NCBI RefSeq assembly: GCF_003597395.2
Contig: NC_133778.1
Span: 24,737,946 to 24,801,945, forward strand
Source: Chelonoidis abingdonii
Lineage: Eukaryota > Chordata > Testudines > Testudinidae
Direction: 5' to 3'
DNA: 64,000 nt
The notes under the pieces are model-generated. The model saw only the letters and a list, made by a program, of their open reading frames with translations. It did not search any database and had not been told where the DNA came from. Position 1 is the first letter of the stretch. Each line of letters begins with the position of its first letter. Positions 24,061-35,411 of the stretch are shown here, one piece after another. The translations under genes and the position numbers were made by a program.

Positions 24061-24251
24061 GTGTCAAGTATCAAAGGGGTAGCCGTGTTAGTCTGGATCT
24101 GTAAAAGCAGCAAAGAATCCTGTGGCACCTTATAGACTAACAGATGTTTTGGATCATGAGCTTTTGTGGGTGAATACCCACTTCCCCATGAAAGCTCATG
24201 CTCCAAAACATCTGTTAGTCTATAAGGTGCCACAGGATTCTTTGCTGCTTT
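24061..24251. mobile_element. foldback retroposon: inverted dimer with TSD
   Basis: The forward half runs from 'gtagccgtgttagtctgg' through 'caaagaatcctgtggcacc' to 'gtgggtgaatacccacttcc'. It is followed at once by a reverse-complement copy, 'aaagctcatgctccaaaac' to 'gattctttgctgctttta'. The arms of about 65 bp are almost identical. The flanks tatgaaagcaatg (24048-24060) and tatgaaagaaata (24252-24264) match at 11/13, suggesting a target duplication around the whole dimer. The repeat family is common in turtles from general knowledge; I do not have a secure class name. There is no coding capacity. Confidence 0.75.
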
Positions 24252-24351
24252 TATGAAAGAAATAGGATTTTCATTTGGCCTAGTAATAGAGTGGCTTGTT
24301 CATCCAGCCATGTTATTGTCAATGGGACAGTTTTGTCACACATTGTTTAGA

Positions 24352-24440
24352 TTTGTAAGATCTTTGGGACAGGGACCCTCTCTTATTCCGTGCAGTGCCA
24401 CCTAGCACAATGAAGCCCCAGTCACTTTGGGGGCCTGGAA
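24352..24440 (+). mobile_element. L2/MIR-type 3' tail fragment
   Basis: 'gatttgtaagatctttgggacagggacc' and 'cacctagcacaatg' match the shared 3' end of L2 LINEs and MIR-type SINEs ('gattgtaagct...ggcagggac...cctagcaca'). Confidence 0.7.
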
Positions 24441-25505
24441 GAAAAAAAAGCATCATCTAAAATACAACGTGCTTGGCAACTGTGATCATACCAAGGCAGT
24501 CGGTGGCTCCTAAACCTTCCATAGTTCCAACAGTGCTGCTGGGAGCAGATGCTTTTGGGTAATCTCCAGAAAAGAGATGCTGCATTGTGGGAGTGGATGG
24601 GGAGAACTGGCTGAGATAATGCATTTGCAATGCTTGTGGCTTCCAGTCATATGCACGAGTTCAGCATTAGCAGAGCACAAACTGTCGATTTCAGTGCTGC
24701 AACCAACTAGTGAAACCAATGCTTGTAAAACACCTGGAATGGCGGTTGTGTGTGGAAGCAAAGCATTGAATAAGAGTTGCCAGCTCAAAGCTTCCAACAA
24801 TGGTATCTTGCAATGCTCTTTTCCTCCCTTAGTCCCCAAAAGTCCTTTAAATCATAAGGTGAAGCAACCGGCTGTGGCAGGTCTTTGACTATTATCTCCC
24901 TATTTCAGCACTGTTTTAAAAACATAGACCCTACTAGCATAATCAAAATCCTCAATTCCTTAAATGACCTTGCAAAAAGAGAAAAGATTGTATTATCCTG
25001 ATCCTGACAACCGTGAAATTTGACCATATCATGCGATGGGTTTGACAAAGATGGTTGGATGTGTGTTTGGGTGTGAAGTGTTATTTCAGAGAATGGCAAA
25101 TTAGTCAGGGTCAAAACTGACAAGTGAGGGGAGGATCTCCTAATTTATAGGCTAGACATGACACAGAGGACAAAATTATTTCATCTACCACTTTATATAA
25201 TAATGGAACCGATCCTCTACTATGTAAAGGACAGTAGAATCCCTGTGAACAGAACCTATCATGGAACACCAAATATACCTGGATAATTTAGAGCTCAGAT
25301 AATCATATCATTAGACAATGAGACATGCTCATAGCTCATTAGAAAGAAAGGTCCAGCCAGTGGAAGTTCAGATCTTTGGTATTTTAGTGCACTTCAAGAG
25401 AGAAGAATCTATGTTATGGAAGAAATCCTTTCATGTTAGTTGAAGAATAATATTATCTGGGGTCTTACTATCCTCTAATGTTACAGGGTTATAGTGGTAT
25501 GGTTA

Positions 25506-25594
25506 AAGCAGCAAAAAATCCTGTGGCACCTTATAGACTAACAGATGTTTTGGAGCATGAGCTTTTGTGGGTAAATACCCACTTTGTCAGATGC
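25506..25594 (+). mobile_element. 5'-truncated retroposon of the 24.1-kb family, 13-bp TSD
   Basis: An 89-bp copy running 'aagcagcaaaaaatcctgtg' to 'cactttgtcagatgc', homologous to the forward arm of the foldback at 24.1 kb. It is flanked by agtggtatggtta on both sides (25493-25505 and 25595-25607), an exact 13-bp duplication. The TSD length and the loss of the family's 5' part ('gtagccgtgttagtctgg') indicate LINE-mediated retroposition. There is no poly-A tail. Confidence 0.85.
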
Positions 25595-25607
25595 AGTGGT
25601 ATGGTTA

Positions 25608-28582
25608 CTGTGTCTTTGAACTACAGGGCCTGCAAGGGAATAAAGACCTCATTCTTTACTTCCTTGTATGGCAGTATTAGCCTTGCCTGGGTGGTGGCTC
25701 TGAGAATCAGGGAAAAGACAGGGAGGAGAGAGCGAGAGAGCAGGGCTGTGCACCCCATTATGAGCGAGTTAGTAATAAGTGGGTAATGAGTGGTTGCACG
25801 CCACTCCCAAAATATAAATCAGCAGAGCGGGCTGGGCACAAGGCAGGGAGGTATTCTGTGCCCTGAAAAGGGCTGCAGTAAAGTACTCTCCATCCCGCAG
25901 CAAGATAGGAGGAGGAATCAAGTTTCTCTGGATGGCAGAGCTGTATATACCATATACAGGGCTGACTCCTCTCAGGCTCAGTCTAGCTTGTCCTCATTAT
26001 ACTCCAGGCTCTGCCACAGAATTCTGCTTTAAAGCCACTCTAATCTCAGACTGAGCTTGAAAAAAAATGCATTTAAGCTCTTTGTATATAAATATGTAAC
26101 AATTTGTAATGAAAGTATATTCCACCCAGCATTGTGCTGTAACTATGGTAACTTACATTGAAAAAGATGCATTGTAAATCTATGAACCAGGCATTTAGAA
26201 GAGATTTAGTTGGACTAGTCACTGATTTATGAATATTCCATTTATGTAAAAGACAACTTCTTATAGAAATTTATTTTTTAAATAGAGCAGCTGTGTCAGT
26301 AGGACTGTTGTAGCCAGCATTTTGTTGAACAGATTCTTCAGATTTCTAAATTTTATTTTGTCATGTTTCTCACAATGTTGATTGTTTGGAGATGTAATTT
26401 GCATCATTTTTGCTTTGCATGATATAAACCTATCGTGTGTTCATTTACTCTAACTTTTAATGTTCTCCTATTCCATGCACTATTAACTTTCGCATGTATA
26501 GAAAGAATAGGTAAACATTTGTTTTTGTTTAAATAAACTAGCTTGATGCTGATGTGGTCCCCAGTGGCTTTTAGCAATTGGAGAACAAGTTCAGAAATTA
26601 ATGGAAGATCCTCCATGGGACTTCAGCTTCCCCTATCTGTGACTTCTTCTAGAAGCTATTAGCTTTCTGTGACTGGCTTAGATAGAGTTACACCCACATA
26701 GCTGAGACAAAATGCTGGGCTGATATCTGCCCATCTCATCGTCTTTCTCAGTGTAATGCTGGTCTTCATTTTTCAGATCCATCCTGTGTGGTAGTCGGGT
26801 GTTGTATAAGGGCATCATATCAGCTCCAATCAGGATATATAGAGGGTGGGAATATCTCCTTGGAGCAGAGTACACCTGGGAGCTTAACGTTTTGGATCAT
26901 CCATATTTGGGGAAGGAAAAAGCTTAGCTTGAAGTTGTTGCTGTTTCTTATTTTTGGGTTACTAGTAAAGCCAAACTACGGCAAGAGGATGAGTTGGACA
27001 TTCACTCAGGCTCTGTCAAATACTAGATAGGGACAGATCCCATTTATAGGCATTCAGATTTCCATTCTAATCAGTATGCATTATTCAGACATCAGTCAAG
27101 TCATTTTATGCATTTCCATTATAATTATTCAGAGCAACTTCCTCAAAGTTCCTCAGCATGCAGCCATGTGAAAGTGGGGACACACAGCAACAGGTACTAC
27201 ACTGGAAAATGGGACACAATGCCAACACTTACAGGGCATAACCAAGCATGCTGGCAGTGATATGATCCCTTCCAGTGTTTTACACCACTGGTAGAGGATA
27301 AAGTGATTGAATAACTTGCCTTCCCCTCAACCCCCCCTCCACCTGGCCCAAGATCCACCCATCTGTAAATGGGTGAGGAGGTGAATAAGTGTCAAAGGAG
27401 GGTGGGTTTGGAATGGGGAAACAAATATCATTCCCACCAACCCCTCTAAAATTAAAGGAGCTACAGGTGGTGTTAGTTTTATAGTGTCCCTAAACCTCCC
27501 CATATTGTGGGAACTCCATTTAGGGGGGTTCCAAGAGCAGTCAGCTATAGAGGAAATCCTGGCAGCACAATGCCAATAGGTCATGCCTGACAGCTGGAGA
27601 GGGGGGCCAAAGGATCTTAGAACTAATGCAGAGGCACAAGGCCTCAGCTCGAGTGGTCTTGGGGCATATACCTTCTATGGGTTTACAGGCTAATGTCTTC
27701 CTTTTCATTCTGTAGGGACGGGGCAACCCCCCCTGAGATGATTTTGGGAAAGAAACATAGCAAAACTATCACTAAGATCCATCATCATATTGGGCCTTTT
27801 GGGTCAGCAGTCTCAGCAGAAAAGCCAAGGATAAGCGTGGGTGGGCTGAACGGCTCCTTCCAGCTCAGATTTCAGACATTGGTGGGACAAAGGGTGTGTT
27901 TGTGTGGGAGCTCCCATTGCTACTGCCTATGCTAAACTGGTCTTGTGGAAGAAGACTTCATTCTTCATGGGTGTTAATTTGGCACTGACCCTTCATGGAC
28001 AATTCTAGTGCATCTACTTAACATTTGCAGCCTACCTCCTTTTACTTCTTGAAAACAAAAGCACTTGGAAATGTTGCTTGTACAGCTGCAGTGCTTAATC
28101 CTCACTCTGTCTTTTCCCTCTCCAGCTCTGATGCACATGAGTAGTCCAGCCTGGACCCCTTTCTGCTCTCTTTATAAAAGAGATCACAAAGTAGGGGAGG
28201 TTTCACCTTATTAGCAGCACTGGATCCTTTCGCACATAACTTTTAATGCTCCAGTTCCCATATTAACATTTTCTGCAGGTTTGCATGTTGCGCATAGACC
28301 AAGAGAGAGGCAGAAACCTCATGAATTTTTTAAGGTGTTTGTTGCTTGCCAGTTAATTGCCTCTCATCACATTAGCTGTCATGCACTGCACTCAGATGCT
28401 GACAAGACTGGTCCATTTCATTTTACTCCATATTGTACAAAGGTTTCAGTGATGTGCCTTAGTATTTTGAATTTGACTTGTGAAATAATTTTTTGATGTC
28501 TCCCCCACAACTTAAGTCCATCCTACCAGCTGTGATGCACGCAATCTTAGCCGTATACAGAAAGGCTTGGGGTGGACATTTC
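25608..28582. other. no gene seen
   Basis: AT-rich unique-looking DNA with short frames. A C-rich/G-rich patch at 27310-27620 and a generic AT-rich piece at 26040-26400 were noted. Nothing can be assigned. Confidence 0.4.
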
Positions 28583-28589
28583 AATACTG

Positions 28590-28700
28590 AGAGAAGCAGT
28601 GTGGTGTGATGGACTCAGCACAGGGTTAAGACCAAGGGATACTTATATTCTACTTGGGACTCTGACTTCCCCCGATGGTCTTGGTCAAGTCAGTAGCAAC
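28590..28700 (+). mobile_element. MIR-type SINE fragment
   Basis: 'agaagcagtgtggtgtgatgg', 'gggactctgacttcccc' and 'ggtcttggtcaagtcagt' match head and core of a MIR-like CORE-SINE with many substitutions. Confidence 0.6.
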
Positions 28701-29365
28701 TAAACTTTCAAGAATGTCCACTGATTTTGGCTGCCATTGACTTCACCTAGAGATTGACATACTCACAACTTCTGACAAATCAGGATAGAACTATTTATTC
28801 TTGTGGTACAGTTCAGGGCAACTGCATCTGTATTCTCCATTCATGGTCCTGCAAGGGCACCTATTTTTAGACTTTTGTCTCCCTAGCCATCACCTGTCTT
28901 GGGAAAACCTCACCAAGGGCTTTTCCTGTGATAACAAGTTCATCACTGCCTTGGCTCAGACCAAACACAGCCTTGAATTTGAGAGTCACTTCTTTATATT
29001 GTTTGGGTTTTTGATCTGTGCAAGAGGTCCCCTCCTCAGGGCAAAGCTTCAAAAGGCTGAGTTCTTGTATAATTGGAGGACTTTTCATCAGCATACTCCT
29101 CCCCACTAGGGGATACCTGAGAAATCCATTTAATTGTAAAAGTAAATATTATTTCAAATAGTCCTTTGAAGCTCATAACTTGTTCCAGGATTTATATTAG
29201 TCAGGTCTCCTCCCTGGAGACATTACTTACAATCCCATAATAATATATAAAACGTATGCATCATCACAGACCATTAGGCAGCCAGACTGCAGGGGATGGG
29301 AGTAAGAGTTCCTTCCTCGGTGTCTTCAGATATATATCTATTCTGCAATAAAACCACCCATAGCA

Positions 29366-29413
29366 GCCCGGGTCAACTGACTCAGACTCGCCCAGGTCAA
29401 CTGACTCAGACTC
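29366..29413. repeat. 24-bp tandem duplication
   Basis: gcccgggtcaactgactcag... (29366-29389) is repeated with one change at 29390-29413. Confidence 0.9.
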
Positions 29414-29433
29414 ATGCTGTAGGGCAGTAAAAA

Positions 29434-29544
29434 TTGCAGTGTAGATATTTGGGCTCAGGATGGAGCCTGGGCTCTGAGACTCCAGGAAGGCCCCAGGCCT
29501 CCAGAGCCCAGGCTCCAGCCTGAGCCCAAACATCTACACTGCAA
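29434..29544. mobile_element. near-perfect foldback MITE
   Basis: The arm 29434-29476 (ttgcagtgtagatatttggg ...) is complemented almost exactly by 29502-29544 (... cccaaacatctacactgcaa), leaving a loop of about 25 bp that itself contains 'aggccccaggcct'. The high arm identity suggests relative youth or gene-conversion-like maintenance. There is no coding capacity. Confidence 0.8.
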
Positions 29545-30163
29545 TGTTATACTGTAGCTGTATGCTCTACAGAAGACACACAAATACTTCATGGGAACTT
29601 TCACTTTTGTTTCTTAGGTGTGTTTCTCTCCCATCCCCTTAATTAAAATAAAAGTCAGACCAAAAATATATGCTGCCCTTTGTTTATGGAAGACAACAGC
29701 AAGCATGGAGGGGAAAAGAAAAAAAGGAAAGAAATGTTAGTACGACCAGATTGGATTGCAGCTGGGAAAATAAGCTGTAAAGCCTCAGGCTTGAAATAAA
29801 GCATTCTTTGTGCTGCACAGCCCAAGAAGTGAAGAGGGAAGTGAAATATCTTCCACTCTTATAACTGGAAAACTCATGAGATTGGGGTTTCCTTGCTGGA
29901 TTTCCAGTGCTCTTCTTCTAGTCAGATCCAGGACGTGTAGATGTGTGTGAAAATGAGAAAGAAAAATTTAGCTGAACTTTCTTCCACACAGGACAAAGCC
30001 AGTCTATATTTTGTTTGAACTGATCTGGCCATCTCTGTTTATGAATGCATTAACATTTTCATATTAGCTTTGATCTATGGCACCATCTGGTTCTCTGCTG
30101 ACTAACATCTCTGACAGGGCTTGGCAGAGGGCAGCAGCAGATACGACTGTACACAAATTTCAC

Positions 30164-30706
30164 ATGGTTGCCAATGCCAGGTGGCCCAGAGGGAATGAAT
30201 AGAACAGGTAATCATCAAGTGATCCAACCCCTGTCACCCATTCCTAGCTTCTGGTAAACAGAGGTTGGGGACACCATCCCTACCCATCCTGACTAATAGC
30301 AATTGATGGACCTATCCTTCATTAGTTTATCAAGTTCTTTTTTGAACCCTGTTATATAGACTTGGCCTTCACAACATTCTCTGGCAAGGAGTTCCACAGG
30401 TTGACCATGTGTTATGTGAAGAAATACTTCCTTTTGTTTGTTTTAAACCTGCTGCCCGTTAATTTCATTTGGTGACCCCTAATTCTTGTTATGAGAAGAA
30501 GCAAATAACACTTCCTTATTTACCTTCTCCACACCAGTCATGATTTTATAAACTTCTATCATATCTCCTCTTAGTCATCTCCTTTTCCAAGCTGAAAAGG
30601 CCGGTCTTATTAATCTCTCCTTATATGGAAGCCATTCCATACCCCTAATCATTTTTTGTTGCTCTTTTCTGAACCTTTTCCAATACATCTTTTTTTGAGA
30701 TGGGGC
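30164..30706 (-). mobile_element. CR1 LINE fragment, antisense, missing its 3' terminus
   Basis: Antisense CR1 ORF2 end plus 3' UTR: 'tgccaatgccaggtggcccag', 'gacaccatccctacccatcc', 'gaagaaatacttccttttg', 'ttcatttggtgacccctaattc', ending near 'ttttttgagatggggcg'. The last part of the 3' UTR, which should lie on the left ('tggaccatttgtctgacc'-like sequence), is absent. The copy is therefore deleted at the end that CR1 normally keeps. Confidence 0.85.
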
Positions 30707-31777
30707 GTAAACAGCACAAATAGCCCTCAGATGAAAGCGCTTCCTGTGCATCTCAATTGGTTAACTCCAAGACCCACTGCACTGGGGGGCTCTGCCAATC
30801 CTATTCTAATAGACATCTTTGTGTATGGCAGGAGAAGGAAAGTGCAAGAGGCCCAGCCTGCTCACCCAAGCAGATACACCTCAGCTGCTGAGGTAAATAT
30901 TGCATGCTCTTCCCCTGCTGCCATTTGCAGAGGAGTAAAGGAACTCTATGAAGCCACCCCAAGAAGTACCGGGGCCACAGGAGCAAAACCACACTGTTTC
31001 CGTGCTGTGGTAAGTTATGGGCTCTGAATTGCCTACTACTTGATCCCTAGACAGGGATTCTAGCTAATACAAATAATAAATGATAATAAAGTCAGTGACA
31101 GAGCTGCCATAGGGTTCTGAATCTCAGTTTCATGCTTTTTCCTCTGATTTCTGCTGTCTCTGTATAAATCTTGTCGCACCTTGGCCTGAGCAGTTAGCCA
31201 GTATTCAGGGACTTGCTGGGATGTTTCTACTAGAGGAGAATTGATGATGGAGTATTTCTTTAGTGCAATCTAAACAGGATTTACATAGGATGTACATTTA
31301 CAAAGAATGTACATAAAGTCCTGTTTTCCTGAATGCAGTAGGAACAAGCAACAGTTTCTTCAATGCCACTGAGGTGCAGCCACTGAGGTTCTTTGCATTG
31401 TGAATGAAATTGCTGGTCCTGAAGAGTTCACCTATCAGTGCAATAAATGCAGCACACTGTGCAATCAGTACAGAGAGGTGAACAAATGGCTTTAGAGGAG
31501 TCAACTTGCTTGTTTCTAAATTTTGCTAGTTCTCATTTGAGAACTAGACCCAAACCACACATGCTGGTTTACAAAAGGATGCCCCTTGGTAAGGTAGCTT
31601 CTTGAGCCCCAGACTGCAAATGTTCCCTTGTGACCAATGCAAGTTGTGTGTGTGTGGCAAACTAGCAGGATTGAACCTCCCATGGTAAGAAATGAATTAT
31701 TTTGGGAGATACTACATTTCATTGAGGGTAAGGCTAAAAGGATGAAAAGTATAAATGTTTTATTTATTTATTTGTAG

Positions 31778-31870
31778 GGATGGGCCACCCTGATTCAGAA
31801 ATATGCCCATAACTTGGGAAGGTTGACCTATTTTGTAAACCGAGTATCTGCCAAAATTCCAGGGAAATGA
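31778..31870 (+). CDS. candidate exon (weak), unidentified
   Basis: A strong acceptor-like tract (tttatttatttatttgtag) is followed in phase 0 by an open frame that starts GWATLIQKYAHNLGRLTYFV and stops after 30 codons. Possible donors inside the frame are gtaaac and gtatct, both weak. No family is recognised. A 30-codon open frame after an AG is not rare by chance, so this is a hypothesis only. Confidence 0.15.
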   Translation, partial: GWATLIQKYAHNLGRLTYFVNRVSAKIPGK

Positions 31871-32555
31871 ATAATCTTATTTTTTTTATGCAAAGAGGAG
31901 AAGACTTGCTTAACCTTTAATGAGGGTTTTAGTGGATTTATATGTATGTGTTTTACAATGCTCACTTGATCTTATCACAGCATTTCACCAGTGAGAGGAG
32001 TGTTGTATAAGGTTTTGGGTGCTCATGGATGGAGGCACAGCTTCTGATGTCTGTTACATTACTGTAAAGCTGAATTAAATCCATAACTCCTTTCGAGTGA
32101 ATGGACTTACCCCAGATCCAGACCATTGGAAGGGAGACTGGAATCTGCTCCTGTCAGAGCTGAGAGTCGTAATAAAGGTTACTAGGATGTGCTCGCTCCC
32201 TTAGCTCTGTCTCATGGGTGTCAGTGATAATTTAGTAAGAATTAACTCCTTTTACCTTGATTCTGGCTCACACTGTATTACACAGATGTAATTCCATTTG
32301 CTTCAGTGGCATTTCTCTTTATTTATACCATTGTGACTAGAGAATCAGTCTCTATACCAGCACTTTTCAGGTACAAGGGGAATTAAACAAATCATTGGTA
32401 TAGGTGTTTAGCTATTTCAGTCTGTGCCTTTTCAGTTGGTGGTACAGAGTGAATAAGGATTGCAAATGCTTATTACAAACTACTCTCTGAGTCTGCTGAA
32501 AAGTCATTTAAAACAAAACAAGCTACATTTTAAAATCCATGATGTTTTGTTTCAG

Positions 32556-32729
32556 GTCTATGCAACACAAAAGATGCTGAAGTATTCAGATGATGAAGTG
32601 AAGTCCCTGCAGAGGAATTCTACCTTTACAAGAAGATGCCCATTCACGCTTGTGCAGCCAAGTGCAACCCAGCTGCTCAAGATACAGACCTATGGAAATC
32701 CGCTGCTGCTGTTTGAGTGTCTAACCTAG
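32556..32729 (+). CDS. candidate exon or terminal exon (weak), unidentified
   Basis: The acceptor-like 'gatgttttgtttcag' precedes a 57-codon phase-0 frame beginning VYATQKMLKYSDDEVKSLQR and ending ...LLLFECLT before TAG. The codons look unremarkably coding-like. A possible internal donor is gtgaag after the DDE codons. If real, it would be either a short internal exon or an alternative last exon. No homologous family is recognised. Confidence 0.2.
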   Translation, partial: VYATQKMLKYSDDEVKSLQRNSTFTRRCPFTLVQPSATQLLKIQTYGNPLLLFECLT

Positions 32730-32974
32730 CTGAGATAGTGCTAACTTCAATCAAAGAAAGAGTGACAAACCCCACAACTGCTGAAGTTAGCTTCAGCACA
32801 CACACACTGATGCATTTACTTATAAAAGTTGCTTTTCTGAGGGAAATACACAAGAGATTGATGTCAGGATTTAAAGGGACAGTAAGTAGTTTTGGCCCAA
32901 GATTGAGATTTTATGGTTTTTTAAACACGAACTGAATACAAACTTTTCAAGAAATGTTTATGTACTGATTTCAG

Positions 32975-33081
32975 GAAAAATGGGGTTTTTGCTTGAATTT
33001 AAACCTGTTGAAAAAAAACAAACCAAGCCAGATTGTATTGGTCCACGAGAATCTGAATATGAAACTGATTATGACCAGAAA
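32975..33081 (+). CDS. candidate exon (weak), unidentified
   Basis: After 'gtactgatttcag' a frame reads MGFLLEFKPVEKKQTKPDCI followed by a charged stretch with S-E-Y-x-x-D-Y. A weak donor (gtgaac) would end it at 33081. The frame continues in-phase to a TAA at 33151, but from about 33118 on the sequence is repeat-like ('cccaattcctcaaagttctgag'), so the longer version is unlikely. Charged composition is the only support beyond the splice-like border. Confidence 0.18.
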
Positions 33082-33153
33082 GTGAACCCAACCAGCTTAA
33101 TTGTATTGTCTAAGCTGAAGGCCCAATTCCTCAAAGTTCTGAGTGGTTCCTAA

Positions 33154-35109
33154 GAATTCCTGAGCTCCCTCAGTTAAAGGGTTTGTCTACCACTATCACC
33201 AGTAGGTCTGGTCATATTTTTTCTAAATGAAATAACGTGTTCATTTGTTGAAAATGAATATTTTGCAAAACTTTGTTTTCAATTAAAATTTCTCTTTCTC
33301 TCCTGCCAAAACACTCTCCATTTTCACTTCACTCCTGCATCAGAACTAGGCCAATGTCTATCAGTGCTGAGGCCCATGAAGTTCTGGTAGCTTTTATGAA
33401 AGGAAATTATCAGGCTGAAAGATCCTGGTGGTTCAAGTAGGTATCCAAGTATTTCACATTATAGGAAGTCAGAACAAATGAAAACGTTTCCCCTTAATTT
33501 TGGCGTCTAAATGCAGGCACTGATTTCATAATCCTTGCTTGAGACTCTGTCCCTAAGGTGGCTTCATGGAGTTGGCCATGTCTTCTGCTTTTTAATTGAA
33601 TATATAAAAGGTTTACTGCTACAAGAAGAGGGATGTTAATCAGTTTATATTACAGTTTTACAACATACATTCACCCCACAGCCTAAAAAACTGCCCACAA
33701 GTGCTGAAGGGAACCCAAATGAAGGATTTACAAAATGTTACAAAAAAATCTCTAAATTAATCTTCAGGCTTTATGAATCATTCCTTAAAATACATCAGAA
33801 TGCAAAGTACCATTCAGTCACAAAGACAAGTCTGCAGTGAATATGTGATTTCACTAGGGAATTTTGGAGATGCTTTTAGACATTTTAAAAGAGTGATTTA
33901 GGTTTAGTTCTGGCAGACACAGCATGGGGAAAACTGGCCTTTTGCTAACATTGAAAATTGCAAGGTATTCACAATACTTCTTACTTTAGTGAATAAAAGT
34001 AGATGTGTGGAAAAAAACCACAATTTTAAAAGTCCCTTATGAAAACGTTGCATAGAATTTCATAGATAAGGAGAACCGTTCTATGTGTTTTTGAATCATT
34101 CTGTAGAATTTAACAGAATGTGTAAAGGCCTAAGGCAGAGCCCTACACCATGATATGGAGTGGGGGTCCAAGACTTTTGTGGCCTCTCTGCATGGAGCTT
34201 CTACTGATTTTCAAGCTTTGCACCTCTATCTAAAGGGGAACAGGATTCAATCCTAAAGGGGGCAAGACAGTTTTAATTATTGGTAATGAATATTTATATT
34301 AGGTGGGGATCTGTTTATTGAAACAGCTTCAGTCAAGCTCATTCTTCAATTTACCCAGTCTGTGGTTAGAAAACAAAGCACTGAGAAACATGGGCTCCAA
34401 TTCTGCTGGTTACTCGTACTGTACTGTTTATTTCTAGAAGGGGATAAGTAATCTTATTTTCCCTTGCTTCAATAGTTCTTTCACACACACCCTCTAGTAG
34501 GGAACAGCGCTACTATTAACATGCATAGCCCTGATGATTTCATTAAGTGGTTTTCTTAAGTTTCATGCACAAACACATTGAAAAATAATGAATAGTCATT
34601 TATGTCTTGTCAATTAGTAATGTGCAGTGATATTGGCTGACTACTGGTTTAACCCTTCCATCATCCCTGAGGAAGGGAGCTTGGTGGGAGGTAGCTTTGG
34701 AAGCAGCTAGCCATGTTATTGATTTACTCAGGGGAGGCCCTTCCAAGTACCAGGCTTTGTCTATATACACACCCTTAATTGAGGACTTTAGCCTTTGCCG
34801 TTTATCTGTTGTGCATCACCGAGATGGAAATTTGGGTGTCATTCTCATTTTTTATAACACTTTATTGCTGTCAGGTTTCAATATGTTCAGCTACTTTTAG
34901 GGTCCTGAGAATATTCCCCTTAAGGGACTTTTACATGTGTACATGGAGCATTTTCACAGAACACCGTAAAGCTTTGGCTTATGCTATGTGAGAGGCAATA
35001 ATATTGTTTCCAGATAGTAAAGAGATTATGCAATACAAAGAAAAAGCAATGTTATAATGCTTTGCTGGGAAATGGGTCTAACTGATGCAGTCTGTACTGA
35101 TCTTTGAAA
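33154..35109. other. no gene seen
   Basis: AT-rich DNA. 33200-33330 has 'gaaaatgaatattttgcaaaac'-type sequence resembling the AT-rich repeat at 37975. The rest is unclassified. Confidence 0.35.
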
Positions 35110-35411
35110 AGTCAACCTGTGGAACTGTTTGCCAGAGGATGTGTGATAGCCAAGACTATAACAGGGTTCAGAAAAGAACTGGATAAATTCATGGAGGATA
35201 GGTCCATCAATTGCCGGGATGAGCAGGGATGGTGTCCCTAGCCTCTGTTTGCCAGAAACTGGGAATAGGCAACAGGGCATGAATCACTTGATGATTACCT
35301 GTTCTATTCATTCCCTCTGGCGTACTTAGCGTTGGCCTCAGTCAGAAGAAGACAGGATACCAGGCTAGATGGACCTTTGGTCTGACTCAGTATGGCCGTT
35401 CTTGTGTTCTA
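35110..35411 (+). mobile_element. CR1 LINE 3' end, sense
   Basis: 'caacctgtggaactgtttgcc', 'ataacagggttcagaaaagaac', 'aatggatag'-type sequence, 'gatggtgtccctagcctctg' and the terminal 'ggacctttggtctgactc' plus 'tatggccgttcttgtgttct' form a well-preserved CR1 ORF2 end and 3' UTR. It is 5'-truncated as is normal. Confidence 0.9.

Noticed and set aside
30656..31027. 123-codon frame ending near a gtaagt-like site
   Set aside because: Its first part is antisense CR1 sequence. The rest has no second exon or family support, and the donor-like site alone is weak.
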